Assembly: GCA_045122895.1 (NCBI GenBank)
Contig: JBGVIE010000052.1
Coordinates: forward strand, 1-22,132
Length of the DNA stretch: 22,132 nucleotides
Source: RGIG1934 sp045122895
GTDB taxonomy: Bacteria; Bacillota; Clostridia; Lachnospirales; Lachnospiraceae
Direction: 5' to 3'
Shown: positions 1 to 6,649 of the stretch, one piece after another
Layout: each line of letters opens with the position of its first letter
Position numbering within the stretch: the first letter of the stretch is position 1
Notes under the pieces: generated by a model
Database searches by the model: none
What the model was told of the DNA's origin: nothing
Seen by the model: only the letters and a program-made list of their open reading frames with translations
Position numbers and translations under genes: made by a program

Positions 1-45
1 CAACACTTTATAACAAACTTTTTTATCCAATCTCATGCAGATTAA

Positions 46-110
46 AAGAAGTCCCAGCATAAGATAATCTGACGTATTTTCCATCAGATTGTTTTTTCCT
101 GAGACTTCTT
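46..110. repeat. Nested inverted repeat with a plus-strand terminator-like core
   Basis: Outer arms AGAAGTCCCAG (47-57) and CTGAGACTTCT (99-109) pair with one mismatch. Inside them AATCTGA (66-72) pairs with TCAGATT (84-90), followed by GTTTTTT (91-97), which is terminator-like on the plus strand. Read on the minus strand, the outer stem is followed by TTTTAATC. It may end a gene lying left of the window, or be a small palindromic element. Confidence 0.45.
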
Positions 111-136
111 GTGTTATCATGTCTGATTGTAACTAT

Positions 137-182
137 TAAATAAAAAGCAGAAATCTCCCCGACCAAAGTTTGACTTCTGCTT
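137..182 (-). terminator. Rho-independent terminator, minus strand
   Basis: Arms at 145-155 and 172-182 (AAGCAGAA...TTCTGCTT, 11 pairs with one mismatch) form a hairpin. On the minus strand it is followed by TTTTTATTT. No minus-strand gene was recognised just upstream (183-560), so it may serve a decayed gene or an unknown transcript. Confidence 0.55.
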
Positions 183-365
183 CACCACAACCATAACGCT
201 TTCATAATTTTACCTTTGCAGATTCTTTTGCTGTTCTACCCGAATGTCGTTCCTGCCCCTGCTTTTTCAGCGGCGTTTTCTCGCTCGTTCCCACAAGGGA
301 AGTCTTGGCGGAGTATCCCATTCAGACGGTCATTCAGTTGTTAAGTACAAGCGGCTAAAAAGTTG

Positions 366-401
366 CCCCTCAAGGAGTAGCCAGCGAAAAGGGGTAAAAT
401 A
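366..401 (+). repeat. Direct repeat copy 1 (36 bp)
   Basis: This copy starts CCCCTCAAGGAGTAGCCAGC and is repeated in diverged form at 437-472, 71 bp away, with about 28 of 36 bases identical. Its ends CCCCT and AGGGG can pair around the conserved middle. Confidence 0.55.
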
Positions 402-436
402 TTCGGTTTTTGCGAAAAATTCACAGAAAATTAATA

Positions 437-472
437 TCCCTCAATAAGTAGGCAGCGAGAAGGGCAAAAATA
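437..472 (+). repeat. Direct repeat copy 2 (36 bp)
   Basis: This copy starts TCCCTCAATAAGTAGGCAGC and aligns without gaps to 366-401. It keeps the complementary CCCT and AGGG ends. The function is unknown. Confidence 0.55.
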
Positions 473-570
473 TGACCTTTTTACAAAAAATCTTCTCTAA
501 TATTTAATTGCTGACTTTTTTCGGGATTTGGCAATTCATTTTCGTAATTTTTTATTTAGCCGAAAAAGGC

Positions 571-818
571 AAAACAAAAAAGCCGCTACACAGACATCAA
601 GAATCGGCGGGAGCTTTGCTCTCGCTTCAAAATGATGTTCTATGTAACGGCTTTGAAATTCAAAGACGGGACTGTTATCTCACCCTGTCACTCGCTAACA
701 GTACCAAAACGCATAGAGTGATGGGTGACGGTATTTTCTCTTAGCATACCGCCGGCTTTAGGTGGCTTTGCCACATCTCAATCTTACATCGTATTCAGTT
801 GTAGTCCCTCATAAGAGG
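571..818 (-). ncRNA. Candidate structured non-coding RNA, about 245 nt
   Basis: The transcript predicted from the promoter at 825-854 contains at least four hairpins in a row. These are GTGGC/GCCAC (762-774), an 8-bp stem pairing 727-734 with 746-753 (one G-U pair), ACTGTTA/TAACAGT (671-677 with 696-702), and a long final hairpin. The final hairpin pairs 633-654 with 579-599 around an inner stem (607-614 with 618-625) and is followed by TTTTTGTTTT. No ribosome site or credible ORF lies on this strand. Consensus promoter, dense stems and an intrinsic terminator together argue for a real small RNA. I do not recognise the family. The segment GAGGGACTACAAC near the 5' end has the look of a type II CRISPR anti-repeat, but there is no cas gene or array in the window, so that identity is unsupported. 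Confidence 0.55.
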
Positions 819-824
819 AACTAC

Positions 825-854
825 ATTATACACTATCGAACTAATGTTTGTCAA
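825..854 (-). promoter_or_regulatory. Promoter of the candidate small RNA
   Basis: On the minus strand, TTGACA (849-854) is followed after an 18-bp spacer by TATAAT (825-830); both hexamers are consensus for the housekeeping sigma factor. Transcription should start near 818. The start lies inside a 24-bp inverted repeat (801-824, arms GTAGTCCCTC and GAGGAACTAC with one mismatch), so the initiation region is itself palindromic. Confidence 0.7.
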
Positions 855-920
855 TAATTTTGGTGACGGTTTTGAATATTTGTCATAAACGGTGGGAATA
901 CTATTAGGTTTGGGTATAAG

Positions 921-948
921 TAAAGGCACCGCCGAAGCGATGCCTCTT
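921..948 (-). terminator. Terminator of the sigma/anti-sigma unit
   Basis: On the minus strand, arms AGGCATCGC (937-945) and GCGGTGCCT (924-932) enclose a TTCG tetraloop and are followed by TTACTTAT. It lies just past the anti-sigma stop codon at 963 and separates that unit from the small-RNA promoter. Confidence 0.75.
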
Positions 949-962
949 CTTATGTAATAACA

Positions 963-1991
963 TTATTTGGAATACTTCACAATCTCAATATCAAGTTCAT
1001 CGAAGGTAAGGTATCTATTTGTACCATCAGACTCATAAGTTACAACGGAATATTTACCCGGAACTGATGTTTCAAAAACAGTTTGATAGTATGGTTCATC
1101 TATCAAACTTGCACCTGTTCCATAAGTAACATTAAACACGCCATCAAAATTGATATTGGATTTCTTGTCCCTTCTGATGATTGCTTTTTCGCCTTCTTTA
1201 AGTTCAAAGGAAACTTCGAAATCTTTATACCAAGATGATTCATCTTCAGCATATAGCGTTAAAATGATGTCAAGGTAATCATCACGTTCGGTTTTATTCT
1301 TGTTCGGGAAGGAATATGCCCCCGTATACATTGTCTCACCATTCATATGAGCGATTATCGTTTGCTTACTACCATCGGGATAAATCTCATCAAACGACAT
1401 ACAAATGCACCATACTCCGTTGTCCCATCTATATGCACTACTGAAACGTATATTTGTGATGGATATCCCAAGTTCGTTGTACTCTTCAAGTTTTTTCACG
1501 AATCGTTCTGACATATACTCTTGGTATTCGTTCGGTGTCATATGAGAAACGCAATCAACCATTGTATATTCATTTTCGGTATAATCAACCATTTGTACAG
1601 CTTTATCGTACTGTCCGGATTTTATATAATTCAAATAGCTATAGCATCTGTACACATCATCTATATTGGAAAAAGCAATACCAGATTTATGTGTCTCGTT
1701 ATATCCCAGTATTGATACGAAAACAAGAAGTGGAATCAACACAATCACCGCAACAATAGATGCAATCCATCGTCTGTGAATTTTTTTGAATCCCTTTTTT
1801 ACAATCGCACTTTTTTCGTTTTCTTCTTTTTCGATATGCGTTACCTGAACAACATCCATATTATCCAACATGTTCCTGCATATCTCGCATTCTTGCAAAT
1901 GTTCTTCTACTATTTTTTTGCTTTCATCGGAACACACATTATCAGAATATAACGGTAATAAGTCTTCTATGACTTTACATTCGATTTTCAT
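963..1991 (-). CDS. Zinc-finger (zf-HC2) membrane anti-sigma factor
   Basis: This 342-residue protein probably restrains the ECF sigma factor encoded just upstream. The N-terminus carries the zf-HC2 pattern, with Cys20 and then His31-x3-Cys35-x2-Cys38, which in this family binds zinc and the sigma factor. A basic stretch (KKIHRR, 71-76) precedes one membrane segment at about 77-97. The remaining 245 residues should lie outside the cell and could act as sensor or as substrate for regulated proteolysis; I recognise no domain there. The start ATG overlaps the sigma stop codon (ATGA), the usual translational coupling of sigma/anti-sigma pairs. A terminator follows at 921-948. What signal it senses cannot be told from the sequence. 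Confidence 0.85.
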   Translation of the reverse strand: MKIECKVIEDLLPLYSDNVCSDESKKIVEEHLQECEICRNMLDNMDVVQVTHIEKEENEKSAIVKKGFKKIHRRWIASIVAVIVLIPLLVFVSILGYNETHKSGIAFSNIDDVYRCYSYLNYIKSGQYDKAVQMVDYTENEYTMVDCVSHMTPNEYQEYMSERFVKKLEEYNELGISITNIRFSSAYRWDNGVWCICMSFDEIYPDGSKQTIIAHMNGETMYTGAYSFPNKNKTERDDYLDIILTLYAEDESSWYKDFEVSFELKEGEKAIIRRDKKSNINFDGVFNVTYGTGASLIDEPYYQTVFETSVPGKYSVVTYESDGTNRYLTFDELDIEIVKYSK

Positions 1992-2473
1992 TTCACTACC
2001 TCCTGTGCAATCTGTTGTTTTGCTCTAAAATATGTAACCCTTGCCCAACTCTCGGTTTTTCCGTATATGCAGGCAATTTCTTTTAATTTAACATCGCCGA
2101 TAGCGTGCAATATAAACACGTCACGGTAAACGTCAGACAATCCTTGCAGTGCTTTTAGAATCTTAAGGTACTGTTCTTTATTGATTATTTGCTCTTCCAA
2201 AGATGGACTGTCATCAATCAGTTTCAAGTCCTCCAGCATTATTTCGCTATATCTATTATTCCTACGGCACTCTTTAATCCAAGCGTTTTTACCAATTTGA
2301 CATAACCAAGTATATAACGAACATCGCCCTTCAAACTGATCTATATGCCTAAATGCTTGATAAAAGGTTTCTGAAAGCAGTTCTTCCGCCAAATCATCTT
2401 TACCCGTTAGGGATAATAAGAATCGATAGACCGGTTGAGCACACTCTTCGTAGATTTTTTGAAAGGTTGCCAA
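1988..2473 (-). CDS. ECF-type RNA polymerase sigma factor
   Basis: This sigma-70 family protein has 161 residues, a normal size for the ECF class. Region 2 is seen at about 12-75 (AEELLSETFYQAF and the promoter-melting stretch around LYTWLCQIGKNAW). Region 4 is seen at about 105-158 (VYRDVFILHAIGDVKLKEIA followed by the helix with SWARVTYFRAK). The start is TTG at 2473, chosen because GGAGGG stands seven bases before it; no ATG fits. The first 67 bases overlap the 3' end of the acyltransferase gene, and the stop overlaps the anti-sigma start by four bases. All three genes are therefore probably translated as a coupled unit. The regulon is unknown. The acyltransferase is an obvious candidate output because it shares the transcript. 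Confidence 0.9.
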   Translation of the reverse strand: MATFQKIYEECAQPVYRFLLSLTGKDDLAEELLSETFYQAFRHIDQFEGRCSLYTWLCQIGKNAWIKECRRNNRYSEIMLEDLKLIDDSPSLEEQIINKEQYLKILKALQGLSDVYRDVFILHAIGDVKLKEIACIYGKTESWARVTYFRAKQQIAQEVVK

Positions 2474-3393
2474 CTATTATCCCTCCTCTCCGTAGAAATG
2501 ATTCCGTATAAAGTTCCGTGCCATTTTGTAAGCACATACATTATACACAAAAATGCAATGGCAATTATAATATGATACTGCCACGGGATCACCAACCATC
2601 TTAAACCAATAACAATCGGTGCGTGAAGTAAATATGCAGGCATTGTGTTTGTGCCTATTTTAGAAAAAGGCAGTCTAATATTCGGGGTAATCGTCAAGCT
2701 AAACAGTCCCAACGCTCCCCCGAGAAAATAACATAACAAGCGGAGCAATATCTCTTTTTTGCTAACATACGGACTTGCTTGATAAAGAAATGTGACAGGA
2801 ACATTATCGCCAATATATAATATTATACCAAAAGCAACTATAAACGCAATAATCCCAGCTATTCTTAATTTTTTCCAGTTATAAGCTGGATGCATTATAA
2901 CTCCGGCAAAAAAATACGGAAAGAACACCAAAGTTCGTGATAAAGAAAATTCACGACCAACAGAAGGAAATAATCCAGCCATACATCCAATAACAATCGA
3001 ACATATCAAAAGTAAAATTTTGAACTTTCCTTTGCAAAAACGGAACCACAGCCACGTAAAGCAAAGCCATATACTATAGCTAAGCAAGTACCACAAAATC
3101 CACCATGGTGTTAAGAACTTCACTGCTCCGTTTCCAAATAAAACTGCCACCATTTGTAAAAAAAGATATAAAGGTAATATTCTAATCAGTTGCAAGCCAC
3201 AATCCTTTTCTTTATTCACAAACAGACCGGACAGAAAGCTGAATAGTGGCATATGTATAAGATATATCCACCTATATTGTGTCATAAGAATATCAGATTC
3301 CCAAATCCGTGGTTCAATTAAATGCCCGTATATAACAAGAAAAATCAAGAAAAATTTTAGATTACAATAGTTTGCATATCTTAATTTCACCAT
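2407..3393 (-). CDS. Acyltransferase-3 family membrane protein
   Basis: This roughly 328-residue polytopic membrane protein has the acyltransferase-3 layout, members of which O-acylate sugars or other envelope components. The N-terminus has the family pattern NLKFFLIFLVIYGH, with the conserved histidine at about residue 24, followed by IHMPLFSFLSGLF. About eight to ten hydrophobic segments run to the C-terminus. I place the start at ATG 3393, eight bases after GGAGG; the upstream in-frame GTG at 3402 overlaps the ribosome site itself. The 3' end overlaps the sigma gene by 67 bp. The acylated substrate is unknown. Co-transcription with an ECF sigma/anti-sigma pair suggests a cell-envelope stress response, which is inference. 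Confidence 0.8.
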   Translation of the reverse strand: MVKLRYANYCNLKFFLIFLVIYGHLIEPRIWESDILMTQYRWIYLIHMPLFSFLSGLFVNKEKDCGLQLIRILPLYLFLQMVAVLFGNGAVKFLTPWWILWYLLSYSIWLCFTWLWFRFCKGKFKILLLICSIVIGCMAGLFPSVGREFSLSRTLVFFPYFFAGVIMHPAYNWKKLRIAGIIAFIVAFGIILYIGDNVPVTFLYQASPYVSKKEILLRLLCYFLGGALGLFSLTITPNIRLPFSKIGTNTMPAYLLHAPIVIGLRWLVIPWQYHIIIAIAFLCIMYVLTKWHGTLYGIISTERRDNSWQPFKKSTKSVLNRSIDSYYP

Positions 3394-3477
3394 CTTCTTC
3401 ACCTCCCTACATAGGTTAGAGACACGAAAAGCAAAAACGTTACAAACTTTTTTGCGATTATTTTTCCTTTTATGTTA

Positions 3478-3516
3478 CAGAAAAAGCGGCAGAGAGGTGT
3501 TAATCTCCCTGCCGCC
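3478..3516 (-). terminator. Terminator of the tnpV-like gene
   Basis: On the minus strand, GCGGCAGGGAG and CTCTCTGCCGC (arms within 3486-3516) form an 11-bp stem with one mismatch, followed directly by TTTTTCTG. It stands about ten bases after the tnpV-like stop codon. Confidence 0.8.
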
Positions 3517-3525
3517 ATACTTTGG

Positions 3526-3903
3526 TTAGTTGTAAATTATATCGTGATTTACGATTTCTGTGGTTCTGCTACGGATGTTGTTCATCCTACCAACCCATTC
3601 CATTTGATTGTCTGCTTTGAGCTTTTCGGTTGCATTCTCACGCTTTGCCATCTGTTTTACGAGCCGAAAAAACATATCCTCAGCCTGCTTGTCAATATCA
3701 GCGAGATAGCCGTTCAATTTACCGCTTGTCAGCAGATTAACATATCTCACTTTGTGGTGTTGCTTGATATACCGCAAGTGCCGCTGTCCCCACACACCAA
3801 TTTTCGCTTGTTCTTCATCAGGGAGTGCAAGGCAAGGGATATAATAATCGCCCTGTAATTCGTACCACAAACCGTTCTGCTCGTTATAAATTCTGTTTTC
3901 CAT
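3526..3903 (-). CDS. tnpV: TnpV-like mobile-element protein
   Basis: This 125-residue protein resembles TnpV, a small conserved protein of Tn4451-like and other clostridial integrative elements whose biochemical role is not established. It opens with IYNEQNGLWYELQGDYYIP, contains LLTSGKLNGYLADID at about 63-77, and ends with a stretch that includes VKQMAKRE and QMEWVGRMNNIR, all typical of the family. I chose ATG 3903, eight bases after GGAGG; the TTG at 3918 overlaps that site. No serine recombinase or relaxase accompanies it here, so it is an isolated remnant or cargo gene. It lies between two strong hairpins (3481-3516 and 3970-4001) and just left of the IS256 element. Confidence 0.8.
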   Translation of the reverse strand: MENRIYNEQNGLWYELQGDYYIPCLALPDEEQAKIGVWGQRHLRYIKQHHKVRYVNLLTSGKLNGYLADIDKQAEDMFFRLVKQMAKRENATEKLKADNQMEWVGRMNNIRSRTTEIVNHDIIYN

Positions 3904-3969
3904 TATGTAATCCTCCAAAATATTGATTTTCCTACAATTTCAATCAATCCGGCTGATTACAAAGCCGAA

Positions 3970-4008
3970 GGGAGAAGCTACTTCCTTACGTAGCCTCTCC
4001 CTTTTGTG
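3970..4008 (+). terminator. Hairpin with short U-tract, plus strand
   Basis: GGGAGAAGCTAC (3970-3981) pairs with GTAGCCTCTCCC (3990-4001) with one mismatch, followed by CTTTTG on the plus strand. No plus-strand gene ends here. It may mark the end of a lost gene or shield tnpV or the IS from read-through. Confidence 0.45.
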
Positions 4009-4018
4009 ACTCTTTTTA

Positions 4019-4026
4019 TTGCAAAC
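4019..4026. repeat. Target-site duplication of the IS, left copy
   Basis: TTGCAAAC stands directly before the IS left end and is repeated at 5510-5517 after the right end. The 8-bp size is normal for IS256-family insertion, so this is a simple insertion with both flanks preserved. Confidence 0.9.
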
Positions 4027-4052
4027 GAGTGTGTGAAACTTTTTCTGTAAAT
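4027..4052 (+). repeat. IS256-family left terminal inverted repeat
   Basis: This is the left end of the IS. It starts GAGTGTGTGAAAC and ends CTGTAAAT, and matches the reverse complement of 5484-5509 at about 18 of 26 bases. Confidence 0.85.
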
Positions 4053-4105
4053 AGTTAAATATTTGGTCTTCTATGATAAAATAAAATCATAGGAGGCCTT
4101 TTATT

Positions 4106-5350
4106 ATGGCAAGAAGAGAAAAGAAACCGGTACACAATGTCGTAATGACCGAAGGAAAAAGAAACATTATTCAGCAGTTGCTTCAGGAATACGATATTGA
4201 AACTGCTGAGGATATCCAGGATGCACTCAAGGATCTGCTTGGTGGAACCATCAAGGAAATGATGGAAGCCGAGATGAATAATCATCTTGGATACAGCAAA
4301 TCTGAGCGTTCAGACAATGATGACTACAGAAATGGCTATAAGTCAAAACGAGTCAACAGCAGTTATGGTGCCATGGAGATTGAGGTTCCACAAGACCGTA
4401 AGTCAACATTTGAGCCACAGGTCGTAAAGAAGCGTCAGAAAGACATTTCAGACATTGATCAGAAAATAATCTCTATGTATGCGAAAGGAATGACAACCAG
4501 ACAGATATCAGAAACCATAGAGGATATCTATGGATTTGAGACATCTGAGGGTTTTATATCTGATGTTACAGATAAGATTATGCCACAGATTGAAAACTGG
4601 CAGAATCGTCCTTTGGATGAGATTTATCCAATACTTTACATTGATGCCATACACTATTCTGTCCGTGATAACGGAGTCATCAGAAAGCTGGCAGCATATG
4701 TCATTCTTGGTCTTACGGTAGATGGTCATAAGGATGTATTAACTATCAATATCGGGGATAACGAAAGTTCAAAGTACTGGCTTTCTGTACTTAATGAGCT
4801 GAAGAACCGTGGTGTAAAAGATATCATGGTTATCTGTGCCGATGGTTTGAGCGGCATAAAAGAAGCCATTGCGGCAGCGTTCCCCAATACAGAATATCAG
4901 CGCTGCATAGTTCATCAGGTAAGAAACACACTGAAGTATGTGCCGGATAAAGACCGTAAAGAATTCGCAAAGGATTTGAAGACTATATATCATGCTTCAA
5001 CAGAAGAAAAAGCCCGTGAGGCTCTGGATATGGTATCGAAGAAATGGACACCTAAGTATCCTAATTCAATGAAACGCTGGTATGATAACTGGGATGTAAT
5101 CACACCAATATTTAAATTTTCTCCAACTGTCAGAAAAGTAATATATACGACAAATGCCATAGAATCCCTTAATTCTACATATCGTAAGCTTAACAGACAG
5201 CGTAGTGTATTTCCAAGTGATAAGGCACTTTTGAAGGCTCTGTATCTGGCTACATTCGAAGCCACCAAGAAATGGACTCAGACCATAAGAAACTGGGGTT
5301 CCGTATATGGTGAGCTTTGTATTATGTATGAAGGCAGACTTCCAGAATAA
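4106..5350 (+). CDS. IS256-family (Mutator-type) transposase
   Basis: This 414-residue DDE transposase catalyses cut-and-paste or copy-out movement of its own element, and is full length for the family. The N-terminal part (about 1-170) is the DNA-binding region. The catalytic triad is visible as Asp180 (in LYIDAIHYSVRD), Asp246 (in VICADGLSG) and Glu353 (in TTNAIESLN). The Mutator signature around CIVHQVRNTLKYV follows the second Asp. AGGAGG stands about nine bases before the ATG. No frameshift or early stop is seen, so the enzyme is probably active. Confidence 0.95.
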   Translation: MARREKKPVHNVVMTEGKRNIIQQLLQEYDIETAEDIQDALKDLLGGTIKEMMEAEMNNHLGYSKSERSDNDDYRNGYKSKRVNSSYGAMEIEVPQDRKSTFEPQVVKKRQKDISDIDQKIISMYAKGMTTRQISETIEDIYGFETSEGFISDVTDKIMPQIENWQNRPLDEIYPILYIDAIHYSVRDNGVIRKLAAYVILGLTVDGHKDVLTINIGDNESSKYWLSVLNELKNRGVKDIMVICADGLSGIKEAIAAAFPNTEYQRCIVHQVRNTLKYVPDKDRKEFAKDLKTIYHASTEEKAREALDMVSKKWTPKYPNSMKRWYDNWDVITPIFKFSPTVRKVIYTTNAIESLNSTYRKLNRQRSVFPSDKALLKALYLATFEATKKWTQTIRNWGSVYGELCIMYEGRLPE

Positions 5351-5427
5351 AAAAAGCAGTCAAAAACAGGTGGGAAATTCTCACCTGCTATTGACATGCC
5401 ATAAAAACATTTGTTATATATAAATCA

Positions 5428-5462
5428 ACGGCTGAATGCTAAATCGATTAGCCTTCAGCCGT
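5428..5462. other. Strong hairpin in the IS 3' non-coding region
   Basis: ACGGCTGAA (5428-5436) pairs with TTCAGCCGT (5454-5462). Inside it GCTAA pairs with TTAGC around ATCGA, giving 14 pairs with one 1x1 mismatch. A weaker hairpin (CAGGTG/CACCTG) lies at 5367-5387. Neither has a U-tract. They may insulate the IS from flanking transcription. Confidence 0.6.
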
Positions 5463-5509
5463 ATCATTATCATAGAAGATCGAATTTACAGACTTTATTT
5501 CATAGTCTC

Positions 5510-5517
5510 TTGCAAAC
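5510..5517. repeat. Target-site duplication of the IS, right copy
   Basis: TTGCAAAC is identical to 4019-4026 and defines the right boundary of the insertion. Confidence 0.9.
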
Positions 5518-5583
5518 ATACAGTAAGGGCTGTCTCATTAACGAATGAAATTTCGTGAAGCGAGATTCATTGAATGTCTTTTC

Positions 5584-6600
5584 CTACCTATTACTTACTT
5601 CAATCATCTTCTCTAATGTCTCATATGCCTTTCCGGAATCAATAATTTCTGCTGCAAGCTTAACGCCATCTTCAAAGCTCTGCGCCTTTCCTCCGATATA
5701 TAGAGAAGCGCCTGCATTCATAAGTACCGCATTTCGCTTGTGACCTTTTTCACCTTTAAGAATCGCTCTTGTTATATCTGCATTTTCCTCTGGCGTTCCA
5801 CCTTTCAAATCTTCTTTTGTGCAACGTTCAAATCCAAACTGCTCCGGAGTGATTTCATACACCTTCATCCACCCGTCTTTGAACTCGCATACTTTTGTTG
5901 GAGCGCTCATTGATATTTCATCCAGTTTGTCCTTGCCATACACTACCATTCCGCGTTTTACACCCAGATTAATAAGAACCTGTGCAAGTGGCTCAACAAG
6001 ATATTCATCATACACACCTAGAAGCTGCATCTTTGGTGATGCCGGATTTGTAAGTGGTCCAAGTATATTGAAGACTGTTCTGACGCCCAGCTCTTTTCTG
6101 ATTTGTCCAACGTACTTCATTGATGTGTGGTATTTCTGTGCAAAAAAGAAACACATACCCACTTCATTTAAGAGCTCCACACATTTGTCAGGGTCCTGTT
6201 CAATATTGATGCCAAGTGCCTCAAGACAATCTGCTGTTCCACAAAGTGATGATGCAGCTCTGTTACCATGCTTTGCCACCTTCATTCCTCCTGCCGCTGC
6301 TACAAGTGCTGATGTAGTTGAGATGTTAAAGCTCTGTGCATGGTCCCCGCCGGTTCCCACGATTTCAAACACATCCATTCCTGTTTCTACCTTTGTTGCT
6401 TTGTCTCTCATAGCTGCTGCACATCCTGCTATTTCCTCTGTTGTCTCAGCCTTTGCACTTTTTGTAGAAAGGGATGCAAGAAAAGCCGCGTTCTGGGTTG
6501 GTGTTGTCTCGCCACTCATAATTTCATTAATTACTGCGTATGCCTCGTCATACGAGAGATCCTCTTTGTTTACAATTTTTACAATAGCTTCTTTAATCAT
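5584..6600 (-). CDS. trpD: Anthranilate phosphoribosyltransferase
   Basis: TrpD joins anthranilate to PRPP to give phosphoribosylanthranilate, the second dedicated step of tryptophan synthesis, in the cytoplasm. The 338-residue length is normal. The PRPP-binding GTGGD is at 82-86, followed by SFNISTTSA, then KHGNR at 110-114. RKELGVRTVFNILGPLTNP (from about 168) and the metal-site stretch LDEISM are also present. The start ATG 6600 follows AAAGGAG by about nine bases. The gene stands alone: no other trp gene is in the window. About 65 bp past its stop codon is the trace of the IS insertion. It is controlled by a tryptophan T-box leader just upstream. Either the trp genes are scattered in this genome or the downstream part of the operon was lost at the IS/accessory junction. 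Confidence 0.95.
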   Translation of the reverse strand: MIKEAIVKIVNKEDLSYDEAYAVINEIMSGETTPTQNAAFLASLSTKSAKAETTEEIAGCAAAMRDKATKVETGMDVFEIVGTGGDHAQSFNISTTSALVAAAGGMKVAKHGNRAASSLCGTADCLEALGINIEQDPDKCVELLNEVGMCFFFAQKYHTSMKYVGQIRKELGVRTVFNILGPLTNPASPKMQLLGVYDEYLVEPLAQVLINLGVKRGMVVYGKDKLDEISMSAPTKVCEFKDGWMKVYEITPEQFGFERCTKEDLKGGTPEENADITRAILKGEKGHKRNAVLMNAGASLYIGGKAQSFEDGVKLAAEIIDSGKAYETLEKMIEVSNR

Positions 6601-6649
6601 TTTTGTTTTCTCCTTTCGATTGACTGTGAGTTTTTTTCTATCAAAGGAT

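Larger units (their letters stand above)
1..560. other. Gene-poor accessory stretch, no convincing protein gene
   Basis: I see no reading frame here with a credible start, ribosome site and recognisable product. The 67-codon frame at 244-447 lacks a Shine-Dalgarno sequence. The stretch contains nested inverted repeats, a minus-strand terminator and two diverged 36-bp direct repeats. A short plus-strand frame from 359 reads KVAPQGVASEKG and stops. I associate such Ala-Pro-Gln-Gly-Val-Ala-Ser-Glu-Lys-Gly tails with integrative-element genes of Firmicutes, but only from memory. The most likely reading is decayed mobile-element DNA; this is inference. Confidence 0.4.
4027..5509 (+). mobile_element. 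IS256-family insertion sequence, complete
   Basis: This 1483-bp element is bounded by 26-bp imperfect terminal inverted repeats (4027-4052 and 5484-5509). The outermost GAG and the inner CTGTAAAT are identical and about 18 of 26 positions match. A second inverted block, TCTTCTATGATAA, lies further in (about 4069-4081 and 5467-5479). It carries one intact Mutator-type transposase gene and is flanked by identical 8-bp duplications. Intact gene, ends and duplications suggest a fairly recent insertion. It sits between the tnpV region and trpD. Confidence 0.92.

Noticed and set aside
508..744. A 78-codon plus-strand frame
   Set aside because: It lies across the hairpins of the candidate RNA, has no ribosome site, and its peptide matches no family I know.
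571..818. Calling the RNA a tracrRNA
   Set aside because: Only about 13 bases near the 5' end resemble an anti-repeat; there is no cas9, array or repeat partner in the window.
3420..3450. ECF-type autoregulated promoter (TGTAAC...CGTGTC) before the acyltransferase
   Set aside because: The spacing after TGTAAC is 12 bp, clearly shorter than the roughly 16 bp usual for such promoters.
5520..5580. Terminator after trpD
   Set aside because: AATGAA/TTCATT with an inner CTCG/CGAA-like stem can pair, but there is no U-tract on the minus strand; too weak to annotate.
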